A stretch of 64,000 nt of DNA, from assembly GCF_000520955.1 (NCBI RefSeq), contig NZ_JACC01000022.1, positions 52,169 through 116,168 on the forward strand, read 5' to 3'. Shown here one piece after another: positions 16,319 to 25,984 of the stretch. The notes below the pieces were generated by a model, which made no database searches, was not told the DNA's origin, and saw only the letters and a list, made by a program, of their open reading frames with translations. Every line of letters begins with the position of its first letter. The first letter of the stretch is position 1. The stretch is from Aquimarina pacifica. Its GTDB lineage: Bacteria; Bacteroidota; Bacteroidia; Flavobacteriales; Flavobacteriaceae. The position numbers were made by a program, and so were the translations under genes.

Positions 16319-17920
16319 TTAGTTTTTATTTACATAATCCATAAGGTCAACGTCATTACCCAAAAGTATTTCGTTAGCATTAATGCGCCCATCTAATCCA
16401 TCATTTTCTAGTTTTAGAACACCACGAGGGCATACCGCAGAGCAGATACCACATCCGACACAGCTTGATCTTACAATATTTTCTCCTTTTTGTGCATACG
16501 CACGTACATCAATTCCCATTTCACAATAAGTAGAACAATTTCCGCAGGAGATGCATTGTCCTCCATTTGTAGTAATTCTAAATTTAGAAAATAATCGTTG
16601 CTGAAACCCAAGAATTGCAGCCATCGGGCAACCAAAACGACACCATGCACGATTTCCTAAAATAGGGTAAAAACCAGTGCCTATTACTCCTGAGAAAATA
16701 GATCCTATGTATAATCCGTATGCAGATCGTAAGCTTCCGGATTTAACAAAGAAGATTTCTGTAGTTGTACCGGTAAAATGCATACCTAAAATAAGAGCTA
16801 ATATAACAAAGTATCCTATGGCACCGTATTTAGCATCTTTTCCTAGTTCTTTTCTTTTAAAAAGCATAACCAATCCGAATATGACGGTTAGAAATACACT
16901 AATACTTATTAGAAATGTGCTGCGAGTTAGCCAGTATTTGGTTGGGTCGCTACCTAGATAACTATAAATAACAGCAATAGTCATAATGACTGAGAATACC
17001 AGTACGGTATGTATTAGCCAACGCTCTAATTTCCAAGCGCTAACTTTCTTGCTTGAGAGTTGTCTAAAGGAGTCACCGGCGGTCTCTGCTAATCCGCCAC
17101 AACCACATACCCATGAACAATACCAACGTTTTCCGAATTTGTAAGTCAAGATAGGAGAGATGATAAAAATAGTGACTATTCCAAAAATTAGTAATCCTAA
17201 ACCAAGATTTCCTGAAGATAAAAGACCATTTATAGAGTATCCATCAAATAGATAGTAGTTTAAAGGCCACATGCTTTTGAGATCATAATATGGTAAGTTG
17301 TACTCTGGGCTCGTATTTAATCGGGCCATAAATTCAGGAATTAGAAACGCGAATCCCAGTTGAAAAAACATTACGGATACTGTTCGTATTTGTTGATATC
17401 TATTGTGTCGATATTTTAGAATAAATTTATATCCGAAACCCAAAATTGCAATGGTGTAGAGAGTTCCGTAAACAAACCATTGACTTGCGGGTCTGCCACT
17501 CAACAAAATACTTAAAGGATCGAATAAGCCAACTAATCCGGTATTAGAGGCTCCGTTTGTGCCCATTCCCAGAAGTTCTGCTTTAAAATATAATATAATA
17601 TAAAAAACAGTAAGTAGTACTCCCGTAATCCATCCTAATACTCCTCTAGAGGAAATCGACTTGAACCAAACTCCATCATTTTTAATTCCTTCTAATTTGG
17701 TAAGATATGCGTGATTAGCATACAAGACAGTTCCTGTTAATATTAGAACTAAGGCAATTGTTAAGAATATACCTTTGTTAGGGAAATTAGTATTTAGTAA
17801 AGAAAGGATTAATAGTAAAAGTCCTGAAAAACCAATAGCTAAAGCTAATTTTTGTTTTGTTGAAATCCCTGTAACATCTGGGTTAGCAAGGGACATACTA
17901 TGATTTAATTTATTACTCAT
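16319..17920 (-). CDS. Membrane-bound 4Fe-4S ferredoxin-type electron-transfer protein (NapH/NosR-like)
   Basis: 533 residues with about ten hydrophobic helices. Two NapH/CcoG-type cysteine clusters lie on membrane loops: WVCGCGG and WCRFGCPM. Near the C-terminus is a paired ferredoxin domain (CISCGNCSTYC and CVGCGICSAVCPRG) able to hold two 4Fe-4S clusters. Such proteins carry electrons across or along the membrane. The partner is probably the FAD oxidoreductase encoded 48 bases upstream in the same operon. No terminal reductase such as nitrous oxide reductase is nearby, so the acceptor is unknown. Confidence 0.8.
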   Translation of the reverse strand: MSNKLNHSMSLANPDVTGISTKQKLALAIGFSGLLLLILSLLNTNFPNKGIFLTIALVLILTGTVLYANHAYLTKLEGIKNDGVWFKSISSRGVLGWITGVLLTVFYIILYFKAELLGMGTNGASNTGLVGLFDPLSILLSGRPASQWFVYGTLYTIAILGFGYKFILKYRHNRYQQIRTVSVMFFQLGFAFLIPEFMARLNTSPEYNLPYYDLKSMWPLNYYLFDGYSINGLLSSGNLGLGLLIFGIVTIFIISPILTYKFGKRWYCSWVCGCGGLAETAGDSFRQLSSKKVSAWKLERWLIHTVLVFSVIMTIAVIYSYLGSDPTKYWLTRSTFLISISVFLTVIFGLVMLFKRKELGKDAKYGAIGYFVILALILGMHFTGTTTEIFFVKSGSLRSAYGLYIGSIFSGVIGTGFYPILGNRAWCRFGCPMAAILGFQQRLFSKFRITTNGGQCISCGNCSTYCEMGIDVRAYAQKGENIVRSSCVGCGICSAVCPRGVLKLENDGLDGRINANEILLGNDVDLMDYVNKN

Positions 17921-17968
17921 AATGTTTTTTTTAGTAGCCCATATGTTAACTATGGGGTCATGATGGGT

Positions 17969-19270
17969 TTATGCGTTTTGAAGCTGCGATTTTTGGTATG
18001 CACGCAAAATATCGGCCTCATATTTTGTGTAAAATTCTGGATCAAAATTGGCCTTTATCAAATGCTTGATAACGTAGTCAACATCTTTTTTTTCTGAAAG
18101 CCATTGATCAAATACTTCATGTCTCATTCTTATACCGAAAGTGTTAATCCCTAAGAATTCGTTGGTTTCTTTATGATAAGATACTGTTACGCATTTAGTA
18201 TCATCATTATGTATCCAATGAAACTGTTTTTCATATTCTTTTGGGCGGGCGAATACCCAACCGTAAGTTTGGTATTCAATATCTAGAAATTTTGCACTAT
18301 TAAACCAATGCCCAGGCTTGTATTCGATTCTGTTTCCGCAAATGGTTTGCGCTAATGTTTCTCCCATCATTCTCCCGGTATACCAAACGGCTTCAATAGG
18401 ACGACGGTTTCCTATGGCTTCATGTTGTTCTGCACAGTCACCAATGGCAAATATATCAGGGATATTTGTTTCGAGGAATCGATTTACTTTTACTCCACGA
18501 CCCAAATCAATACCCGAATCTTTTAAGAAGTTAATATTGGGAGAAACTCCTGCGGTCAGCCCGACAACATCACAGTCAATTACTTCTCCTGTTTCTTGTA
18601 TTACAATAGATTTGACTTTGCCAGTATCATCGGCAAGGATTTCCTTTAGATTTACTCCTAGTCTAAGATCTATATGATGATTTCGAATATGTCGATTGAT
18701 CATACTGCTTTCTCCAGCTGGTAGTACGCCATTCCAAAAACTATCTTCACGTACTAAAAAAGTAACAGGAATATTACGTGAATGTAACATTTCGGCTAAT
18801 TCGATACCTATTAATCCCCCACCAACAATAACGGCTCTTTTGCATTCGGTATTATTAGGAGCATATTTTTCTAGTTTTTCGAGATCTTGCTTATGATACA
18901 TGCCCATTACTCCATCAAGATCCTGTCCTGGCCATCCAAATTTATTGGGCTTAGAACCGGTTGCGATAATCAACTTATCATAGGACAGAGACTCATTATT
19001 ATCAAATAGAACTTCTTTGGTTTCGCTTTTTATTCGTGTTACAAATCCCTTTTTAAGATCAATATTGTTTTTTTTCCAAAACCAATTTTCATAGGGTTGT
19101 GTATGTTCAAATTTCATATGCCCCATATAGACATACATAAGAGCAGTACGAGAAAAGAAGTAATCGGTTTCGGCAGAAACAATGGTGATTTTTTTATCAG
19201 AAAGTTTTCGAATATGCCTGGCGGCCGTAACACCAGAGATTCCATTTCCTATAATTACAATGTGTTCCAT
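17969..19270 (-). CDS. NAD(P)/FAD-dependent oxidoreductase (rubredoxin/nitrite-reductase-type)
   Basis: 433 residues. An N-terminal dinucleotide fold (VIIGNGISGVTAARH) is followed by an internal NAD(P) fold (AVIVGGGLIGIELAEML, about 147-163) and an FAD-contact motif (DIFAIGDCAEQ). This is the Pyr_redox_2 layout of rubredoxin reductases, NirB N-termini and related enzymes. The C-terminal 110 residues form a dimer-like domain ending in a helical tail. No Fe-S cysteines of its own are seen. It lies upstream of the membrane Fe-S protein and probably feeds it electrons from NAD(P)H. A perfect palindrome lies 25 bases before the start. Confidence 0.85.
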   Translation of the reverse strand: MEHIVIIGNGISGVTAARHIRKLSDKKITIVSAETDYFFSRTALMYVYMGHMKFEHTQPYENWFWKKNNIDLKKGFVTRIKSETKEVLFDNNESLSYDKLIIATGSKPNKFGWPGQDLDGVMGMYHKQDLEKLEKYAPNNTECKRAVIVGGGLIGIELAEMLHSRNIPVTFLVREDSFWNGVLPAGESSMINRHIRNHHIDLRLGVNLKEILADDTGKVKSIVIQETGEVIDCDVVGLTAGVSPNINFLKDSGIDLGRGVKVNRFLETNIPDIFAIGDCAEQHEAIGNRRPIEAVWYTGRMMGETLAQTICGNRIEYKPGHWFNSAKFLDIEYQTYGWVFARPKEYEKQFHWIHNDDTKCVTVSYHKETNEFLGINTFGIRMRHEVFDQWLSEKKDVDYVIKHLIKANFDPEFYTKYEADILRAYQKSQLQNA

Positions 19271-19294
19271 AAAAAAATGATTGTGGGTTTTATT

Positions 19295-19310
19295 AATTCT
19301 CTAGAGAATT
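19295..19310. promoter_or_regulatory. 16-bp perfect palindrome before the FAD oxidoreductase
   Basis: AATTCTCTAGAGAATT is fully symmetric and begins 25 bases upstream of the ATG at 19270. Its placement fits an operator in the leader of the FAD oxidoreductase/Fe-S operon. The regulator is unknown; none is encoded next to it. Confidence 0.4.
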
Positions 19311-19533
19311 GAATCGTATTTAGCAGTAAGTCGTATATAAATATAAGAACTTAAGTAATCGGAATAATTTAGAATCGATCTAAAAGTCTACGTATGTGTA
19401 AGGATTTTAATTTTAGGTGAACTTGATTTTAGAAGAGTTAAGACTATAGTTTGTTTGTAAGTTGTCTAATCTATATTCGACCTATTTTACATCGAAGGTT
19501 AATTTTATTAAAAGACACTTAAAACCACGGATC

Positions 19534-20256
19534 ATGAGAAAACTAATAATTATTATAGCCCTGCTCACAATTAATTTAAGTTTTGGGCAGACGACAAAAG
19601 ATTTTTTTGTGAAGTCTGATGTTTTTTTAAAGAAGTATGTTTTTAAAGGAAAAGTAGATTATAAGGCTGTTAAGCATGATATTTCCTTGCTTGAGGAAGT
19701 ACTTGATATTGCGTCTAAAGTTCGAGTAAGTAAAGCACAACCAAAAACATATAAGTCCTTTTATATTAATGCGTATAATCTAGCTGTAATAAAAGGTGTT
19801 GTTGACAATTACCCTATAAAATCCCCGTTAGATGTAAAGGGTTTTTTTGACACGACTCAATATAATTTAGCAGGAAAAAAAACTACACTGAATGATCTAG
19901 AGAATATTATTTTAAGAAAACAGTTTCCTGCCGAAGCTCGTTTTCATTTTGTGCTGGTATGTGCTGGTTTGGGATGTCCTCCAATTATTAATGAGGCTTA
20001 TAAACCAAATTCTCTAGAAACTCAATTACAGCGACAAACCGTAAAAGCTCTTAATAACCCCTATTTCATTAAAGTAACGCAAAAAAAGGTGCAGTTATCC
20101 AAGATTTTTGAGTGGTATAAAGTTGACTTTGTGAAAAATGGGTCAGAAATTGATTTTATAAACAAATTTAGAAAAGAAAAACTTCCTTTTGATGCTATCG
20201 TTTCATATTACGCATATGATTGGAGACTTAATGAAACGAAACATACTAGTTTGTAA
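19534..20256 (+). CDS. Secreted DUF547 protein
   Basis: 240 residues from the ATG at 19534. This start gives a clean signal peptide (MRKLIIIIALLTINLSFGQ); the in-frame ATG at 19462 would add 24 residues and bury it. The DUF547 core is recognisable: FYINAYNLAVI, then TLNDLENIILRK, HFVLVCAGLGCPP and a C-terminal FEWYKVDF. DUF547 proteins are exported and of unknown function; the conserved Cys, His and acidic residues suggest a papain-like fold. A second, diverged member lies at 23910-24623 in the arsenosugar cluster. Confidence 0.82.
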   Translation: MRKLIIIIALLTINLSFGQTTKDFFVKSDVFLKKYVFKGKVDYKAVKHDISLLEEVLDIASKVRVSKAQPKTYKSFYINAYNLAVIKGVVDNYPIKSPLDVKGFFDTTQYNLAGKKTTLNDLENIILRKQFPAEARFHFVLVCAGLGCPPIINEAYKPNSLETQLQRQTVKALNNPYFIKVTQKKVQLSKIFEWYKVDFVKNGSEIDFINKFRKEKLPFDAIVSYYAYDWRLNETKHTSL

Positions 20257-20523
20257 GAGTTAGGAATCATGTTACATATTGGCTTTTGATAGGTGTATTA
20301 TTGTCAAATCATGTAATATATTTAAGGTACTACTTTTTATTTATTTACTGGTTTAGGTATATAAATGCTCTAATAGGTTCTTTGATTTAAGCGGATAAAG
20401 ATTACTGGTTACATTTCTTATATTAGGATTAAAATACGTACTGTTGTTTTGGGTAAAAATAAAATTGTATTTTAATCTTGGTATAACTGGGTGTAAAGTT
20501 ATTTTAATCTAAATAGGTTGTAA

Positions 20524-21519
20524 ATGAGAACATTGTTTGTAATGGTGTTTTGTGTTTTTTGTAGTTGTTTTGGCCAGACAAATAAGATAAACGGAATAAG
20601 TTTTGTCGGATCCCCACAAGAGATAGCAAAAACTCATATTGATCACGTCGTTGATGTTAATGCTAAGTGGGCCGCTGTTATGCCATTTGGGTATATAAAA
20701 AGCCTTAAGACTCCTTCTGTTGTTTTTGATATACAAGGGCAGTGGTGGGGAGAGCGTAGAGAAGGTGCAAAAAAAACAGTTTCATTGTTGCAGGATCAGG
20801 GGATTTGTGTAATGCTAAAACCCCAAATATGGGTTTGGAAAGGGGAATTTACAGGTAATATCGCAATGGATTCTGAAGCGGATTGGATGCAATTTGAAAA
20901 GACCTATGAGAACTTTATGCTTGTATATGCAGAGCTAGCTTCAGAAATGAATATAGAAATGCTATGTATAGGTACTGAGTTACATAGTTTTGTACAAGAA
21001 AGATCGAAGTTTTGGGATCAATTAATTTCTAAAATAAAACGTGTTTATAAAGGAGCGATTACCTATGCAGAGAATTGGGATCAATTTGATAAAGTACCTT
21101 TTTGGGACCAGTTAGATTATATAGGAATTGATGCTTATTTTCCTATTTCTAGTAGTAGGACTCCTAGTGTAGAAGAACTTCAGAAGGGCTGGCAGACGCA
21201 TAAAACCAAAATAAAGACGCTGCAACAAAAAATAAAGAACCCCATCTTGTTTACAGAATATGGATATCGAAGTGTTCATTTTACAGCAAAATTGCCTTGG
21301 GATACAAACGAATTTGATGGTAGTGTTAACTTGCAAGCACAAACAAATGCATTGACAGCTCTATATACAGAATTTTGGAAAGAACCTTGGTTTGCTGGAG
21401 GCTTTCTATGGAAATGGTTTCATAATCATAATGCGGTAGGAGGAGATCAAGATAATCGATTTACAATACAAAATAAACCCGCAGAAAATGTTATAAAAAC
21501 TTTTTATGCCCAGGAATAG
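20524..21519 (+). CDS. Secreted GH113-like glycoside hydrolase
   Basis: 331 residues. A short signal peptide (about 1-17, CVFCSCFGQ) precedes a TIM-barrel domain of GH-A type. GTELH places the acid/base Glu at residue 152 and FTEYGYRS the nucleophile Glu at residue 245, both in the usual strand 4 and strand 7 positions. The many aromatic residues (KWAAVMPFG, QWWGERRE, WFAGGFLWKWF) fit a sugar-binding cleft. GH113 includes beta-1,4-mannanases, but related flavobacterial proteins act on other or unknown substrates. No polysaccharide-utilisation genes flank it. The convergent neighbour at 21524 ends only five bases away. Confidence 0.78.
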   Translation: MRTLFVMVFCVFCSCFGQTNKINGISFVGSPQEIAKTHIDHVVDVNAKWAAVMPFGYIKSLKTPSVVFDIQGQWWGERREGAKKTVSLLQDQGICVMLKPQIWVWKGEFTGNIAMDSEADWMQFEKTYENFMLVYAELASEMNIEMLCIGTELHSFVQERSKFWDQLISKIKRVYKGAITYAENWDQFDKVPFWDQLDYIGIDAYFPISSSRTPSVEELQKGWQTHKTKIKTLQQKIKNPILFTEYGYRSVHFTAKLPWDTNEFDGSVNLQAQTNALTALYTEFWKEPWFAGGFLWKWFHNHNAVGGDQDNRFTIQNKPAENVIKTFYAQE

Positions 21520-21523
21520 CATA

Positions 21524-22780
21524 TTAAGCAGATCTACTAAAAGGGAAGTATAAATTTATAACAGTTCCTTTATTTCGCTCACTTCGTACTTCAAAAGTGC
21601 CATTTTGTTTTTCTACCAATTTTTTTGCAATACTTAATCCAAAACCACTACCTTCTTCATTTTCTGTGCCATAGGTAGATTCGTTTTTTTCACTTTTGAA
21701 TAGTTTGTAAAGACGTTCTTTGCAAATTCCTACACCTTGATCCATAATACTTATTCGCACTTGTCGATCTAGTTTTTCTGATTTTACGATAATATAGGAT
21801 CCACGATGCGAGAATTTGATAGCGTTTGCAATTAAATTACGCATAACGGTTTCCATCATTGTACTATTCATTGGAATTTGTAAGTCTTTTGGTAATTTAT
21901 TGATCAAATGAATCTGTTTTGCTTTCCTATCCAAACTAGAAAATTCAAATACACGATCTATTATGGTTGATATTTCTTGTTTTTCTAAAAGAATTTCTGA
22001 TTGCTGTTTGTAGGTTTTCCCCCAGTGTAATAGATCTTCAAGTAATTGATTCCCTTTATCAGCAGATTCTTTTAATAGACTTTTTATTTGGGTCTTTTCT
22101 TCTTCACTTTTAACTTCATCAATCATTTCTACTAAAGATTTTAATTGATGAAAAGGGGTTCTTAAGTCATGACCAATAATTCTAAAGAGATCGTCTTTGG
22201 ATTGATTCATTTCTCTTAACTCTTCGTTTTTTATTTTGATGAATCTGTTGGCTTCTTTTACTTTTCTAGATAGCTTTATAAGTATACGTTGACAGTAAAA
22301 AGTAACTAACAAAGTGCTGCTTACGATCATGCCAAAAAACACAAATTTTTCTATCGGAAAACTAGGGAATGCCATAGAGCAACTTATTATAAAGCCTAGG
22401 TTAAGTGTCAATAAAAACAGAATATGCTTAAAATGAACAAGCATCCCTAACCCAAAAATGATTAATATTAAAATAAGCTGTACTTTTAAAAAATATGCTT
22501 CAAATTGAAAATTAGGATCTTGTATACCGATGGCAAGAGAACCCATAAATAGAAAAACAATTGTATAATCCGATATTACCAACACATTAGATTGTGATAT
22601 CCAACCGATCATATGAGAAATAATAGCGGCTATAACCACAGCAAACATGATTACATCTCTATAAAAGAAGGGGCTAAATCCATCCGCATTGTATTGAACA
22701 AAACCGTCTAAAAGCACTCCTGGTACTATAGCGATTAAAACAGAAAATAAGACTTTATCAAATGTGAAAAATTTTTTCAT
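21524..22780 (-). CDS. Membrane sensor histidine kinase
   Basis: 418 residues. Six hydrophobic helices fill about 1-165. A coiled segment then leads to the HisKA motif RIIGHDLRTPFHQL with phospho-acceptor His204. The HATPase part has NLIANAIKFS (N box), DQGVGICKE (G1) and GSGFGLSIAKKLVEKQ (G2). There is no separate periplasmic sensor domain and no receiver; no response-regulator gene is adjacent, so the partner lies elsewhere. The stimulus is probably read in the membrane helices. The frame encodes an uninterrupted kinase and should be functional. Confidence 0.88.
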   Translation of the reverse strand: MKKFFTFDKVLFSVLIAIVPGVLLDGFVQYNADGFSPFFYRDVIMFAVVIAAIISHMIGWISQSNVLVISDYTIVFLFMGSLAIGIQDPNFQFEAYFLKVQLILILIIFGLGMLVHFKHILFLLTLNLGFIISCSMAFPSFPIEKFVFFGMIVSSTLLVTFYCQRILIKLSRKVKEANRFIKIKNEELREMNQSKDDLFRIIGHDLRTPFHQLKSLVEMIDEVKSEEEKTQIKSLLKESADKGNQLLEDLLHWGKTYKQQSEILLEKQEISTIIDRVFEFSSLDRKAKQIHLINKLPKDLQIPMNSTMMETVMRNLIANAIKFSHRGSYIIVKSEKLDRQVRISIMDQGVGICKERLYKLFKSEKNESTYGTENEEGSGFGLSIAKKLVEKQNGTFEVRSERNKGTVINLYFPFSRSA

Positions 22781-23149
22781 ACCTACATTAGGGTGTTATT
22801 TAATCATACAATCTTTTAAGGCCCCATAACGTAATAATGAATCATATTGTGTAGCGATAAAATGTGTTTTTTTATCTATGATATACTGCAATATAGGTAT
22901 TACATAAATTATCAGCAAGAAAAAACTTACTTTTTAAATAAAAAACATCAAAAACATCGATGAAATGCATATTTTTTTCTTTTAAAAACATGTTGATAAT
23001 GTTAAACAGTAATTTTTTTATGGTTTTTTGCAACCTGTATTTGAGCTGTTTTTATTAGAGTTTTATTAATATGATAATATTAAAAATAGCATGTAATTAC
23101 ATGTTAAAATAGCATATAAATTAATGTTAGAGAGAATTTGAATCTTGTT
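22781..23149. other. Intergenic AT-rich region, no gene seen
   Basis: This 369-base gap between the kinase and the arsenosugar cluster has no coding frame of note. Near its end a direct repeat AAAATAGCAT (23083-23092 and about 23106-23115) brackets the palindrome CATGTAATTACATG (23090-23103). The palindrome could be a binding site or chance in very AT-rich DNA. Confidence 0.3.
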
Positions 23150-23863
23150 TTAATTTGCGACCCTATCCTTGTAATATTGGTATAAATCTTCAGAAGAAGC
23201 TCCCATCCATTTTCTCATATGAATATTAAAAAAATGATATTGTAACCTCCAGACACCAATTTCTTTGTACCTACGCGCAGAGGTAATCACATCTTTTGGT
23301 ATAATTACAAATGTATTTATAGCAAAAAGACGATCTACTAGGTCATTATCTTCATAAACTATAAATTTTTCATCATAGCCTCCAATTTCAGTAAAGAGGG
23401 TAGTCGTTATAAATTGACTTTGATCTCCTCCGCGACAACGTTTACTTTTAAATTGGGTGAGCCATCCTAAAAAACGAAGCCACCAATGGTTATGATCAAA
23501 CTTCATTCTAAAACAACCAGCTTCATTTCCTTTTTTCACTTCGTTAAGAATATAGTTGTCAAAATCAGTAGGTGGTAACGAATCGGCATGAAGAAAATAT
23601 AAGATCTCACTTTCTGCTTTTTGGGCACCTGCATTAAGTTGTTTTGCACGCCCTTTTGAAGAGGATATTAATTTTATAGTAATGAGTTCTCGGTTTGATA
23701 TGTCTTGTACAATATCTTTTGATTTATCTGTGCTGCCCCCATCAACCACTAAGATTTCTTTTATGTTGTTTCCAGAATCTGATGCAACCTGAGTTAAATG
23801 AGAAAGCAGCTTACCTATGGTAGCTGCTTCATTAAGAATAGGGATTATAATTGAAATTTTCAA
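23150..23863 (-). CDS. Arsenosugar-type glycosyltransferase, TIGR04283 family
   Basis: 237 residues, single GT2 domain: IIPILNEAATIGKLL, VVDGGSTDKSKDI, and FLHADSLPP as the metal-binding segment. RGGDQSQF and YEDNDLVDRL are typical of the TIGR04283 subgroup that sits in arsM/arsS clusters. It is expected to add a sugar or glycerol-type moiety during arsenosugar maturation, though the biochemistry of this step is not well established. It is the last gene of the cluster, 46 bases after the DUF547 gene. Confidence 0.85.
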   Translation of the reverse strand: MKISIIIPILNEAATIGKLLSHLTQVASDSGNNIKEILVVDGGSTDKSKDIVQDISNRELITIKLISSSKGRAKQLNAGAQKAESEILYFLHADSLPPTDFDNYILNEVKKGNEAGCFRMKFDHNHWWLRFLGWLTQFKSKRCRGGDQSQFITTTLFTEIGGYDEKFIVYEDNDLVDRLFAINTFVIIPKDVITSARRYKEIGVWRLQYHFFNIHMRKWMGASSEDLYQYYKDRVAN

Positions 23864-23909
23864 TGCAAGAAGGTCTTTTTATTCTGTTCTAAGGTGTACC
23901 AGAGTGCTA

Positions 23910-24623
23910 CTATTCATTTAGCATCCAATTATATTCTTTGTAACCTTTACTAGATTGATTTGTAATTTTTACAGTAGCATAGTTATTAATAAAATCAACA
24001 ACATTGCCGCCGTTTATTTTAAAATCTTTCTTAAACCATGAAAATATTTGAGAAACACTAACAACCTTTTCTGTAATATAATTTCTGGTGGGATCATTAA
24101 TAAATTTTCTTGTCTGTTCTTCAAGAGCTTGATCGAGATTATCTCCTGTGTAGGCTTTGTTCCAGACAACTGGACACGAAACCGAGGCACAATTGATTGC
24201 AAAATGAATTCTAGGATCTCCAAATTTTCTTAATATTTTATGCTCTAAATCATTAAGACTATACCATTCACCATCAATTTTAAAAAACTTTTTATCCCAT
24301 GGTTTATCTAAGTCCTTAATACTTTTAAGTGGGTAGCTATCGATAATAAGCTTTATTGTATATGCGTTGTAGGCATTAATCCAATAGGCCAATTTTTCTT
24401 GTTTTGTCCAATTTTCTTTAGGAGGGTTTTCCGAAAGTTGAGAAAAGTAAAGATAAAGTTGAGAGCTATCTCTCATAAAACCAGTATAGTTTACCCTACC
24501 ATCTGGAGAAACATTTAATACTAAGGCTTGGTCCCATACGCTATGATCGAACGTGTTTTGTGCCTCAATAGTACCAAAAGTACTAATAAGAATAAATAGT
24601 GTTATGGTATTTTTGATGTTCAT
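23910..24623 (-). CDS. Secreted DUF547 protein of the arsenosugar cluster
   Basis: 237 residues with a signal peptide (about 1-21, TIEAQ). The core has YWINAYNAYTI, SLNDLEHKILRK and HFAINCASVSCPVV, followed by FSWFKKDF, so it is complete. DUF547 genes are frequent companions of arsenosugar-type clusters in Bacteroidota (from memory), which supports its inclusion here. An exported protein in an otherwise cytoplasmic pathway hints at a role in export or in the fate of the final compound; this is inference. Confidence 0.82.
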   Translation of the reverse strand: MNIKNTITLFILISTFGTIEAQNTFDHSVWDQALVLNVSPDGRVNYTGFMRDSSQLYLYFSQLSENPPKENWTKQEKLAYWINAYNAYTIKLIIDSYPLKSIKDLDKPWDKKFFKIDGEWYSLNDLEHKILRKFGDPRIHFAINCASVSCPVVWNKAYTGDNLDQALEEQTRKFINDPTRNYITEKVVSVSQIFSWFKKDFKINGGNVVDFINNYATVKITNQSSKGYKEYNWMLNE

Positions 24624-24897
24624 AATGCTACCTTTTTAGGGATTACTTAATTAGTTATTTTTGCAATACAGTAATGTAATTCGTTAAATTCAATCTTCCC
24701 CAGAACTTTGGGTTTAGTAGTAAATTATCTAATAAACTTACACCTGTATTGTTTTTTAAGTAAAAATGGATTGCATTTTTTGTTCGAGGATATAGAAGCT
24801 AAAATCCAAAAACTGCAAACTGTTTTCATTTAAAAAAAAGCAAAAGTGATGCCAGATCATTTTCTTTGAATCATTTTCATCACTTTATTTACTTCAA

Positions 24898-25866
24898 TTA
24901 ACAACATCCTCCACCATCATAATGGTAGGTCGATTCACTGATAAAAAGGTCATCTCTATTAAGGTTTGACAAGGCAGTAGCAGTTTTGTCACATACAGCA
25001 ATAGGCTGGTTTTTTAATAATACATGCCCCTTTTTGTCATCAAAATAATCTTGGTCTCCGTAGTAAATTGCAGCTTTTCCTGTAAAAATACAAGGCCCAT
25101 CCTTAGGCATAGGGTCTTTGATAGCTGCTACTTCTATAGATTCTATATAAATAAGTTCATCTGTATTATAATGTTTAGGGTCTAAGATTCTGTATGGCTT
25201 GCGAGCTCTTATTTCTATAGTGCCAAAACCAACATCGGTAAGTGCTTTGACATACTCGGCAATTGGTAGACTACCACTAAGACAAAGGGCTCTTAATCGC
25301 TCGTCATTGCGAAGTGCATCATTCATAGGTTGTTCGCAAGTAGGGTCACTCATAACTAATCTGCCGTGAGGTTTTATAACACGATACATTTCCTGAATAG
25401 CTTTTTTAAGATCTTCAGCTTTGAAAATGTTGAATAGACAATTCTGAGCAGCAACATCGATACTGTTATCTTCTACAGGTAAATTAAGTGCATCACCATA
25501 CCTTAGATCGACAAATGAACTGTCAAACCAATCATTTTGATTTTCGGCTTCCTTAAAGTTTTTGCGAGAAGCTTCAAGCATTTCGTTTACTACATCAACA
25601 CCTATAACACCGTTTTTTTGACGAGAAAAGTAAGAAAACTGTAATAACTCCATTCCGCCACCAACACCAACATATAATATTTTTGGAGAATTTGTAAGGT
25701 CTCGGGCATTGACCGTACTACCACAACCATAGTTCATTTCCTGCATTATTTTTGGAATTTTAAGCCCAGGAAGTTCCCAAATAGGATTAGTGGTGCAACA
25801 CAATCCGATATCAGGTGTAAGTGCTGCTTCTTTATAAACATCGTGAGTAGTATCTAAATAGCTCAT
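24898..25866 (-). CDS. arsM: Arsenite S-adenosylmethionine methyltransferase, arsenosugar type
   Basis: 322 residues. The SAM-binding motif is LYVGVGGGMELLQFSY and the acidic strand end is GVDVVNEML. The arsenic-binding cysteines expected for ArsM are visible as QNCLFNIF and LCLSGSLPIAEYV, with a further Cys pair near the N-terminus (LCCTT) and a terminal GGGCC. It methylates arsenite to dimethylarsenite, the first committed step toward arsenosugars. The neighbouring ArsS, nucleoside phosphorylase and two glycosyltransferases make this the arsenosugar-type subgroup rather than a stand-alone detoxification ArsM. It is separated from the phosphorylase gene upstream by 118 bases. Confidence 0.9.
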   Translation of the reverse strand: MSYLDTTHDVYKEAALTPDIGLCCTTNPIWELPGLKIPKIMQEMNYGCGSTVNARDLTNSPKILYVGVGGGMELLQFSYFSRQKNGVIGVDVVNEMLEASRKNFKEAENQNDWFDSSFVDLRYGDALNLPVEDNSIDVAAQNCLFNIFKAEDLKKAIQEMYRVIKPHGRLVMSDPTCEQPMNDALRNDERLRALCLSGSLPIAEYVKALTDVGFGTIEIRARKPYRILDPKHYNTDELIYIESIEVAAIKDPMPKDGPCIFTGKAAIYYGDQDYFDDKKGHVLLKNQPIAVCDKTATALSNLNRDDLFISESTYHYDGGGCC

Positions 25867-25984
25867 AATTTTACTTTTATCTATGTCTAATATCTAAAGT
25901 ATTAGTGGTTTTTAATTTTAATAATAGTCTTAATATATACACCTATAAAGTAGGCATGTACTTTGAGATGTTCATTAAGATCCG

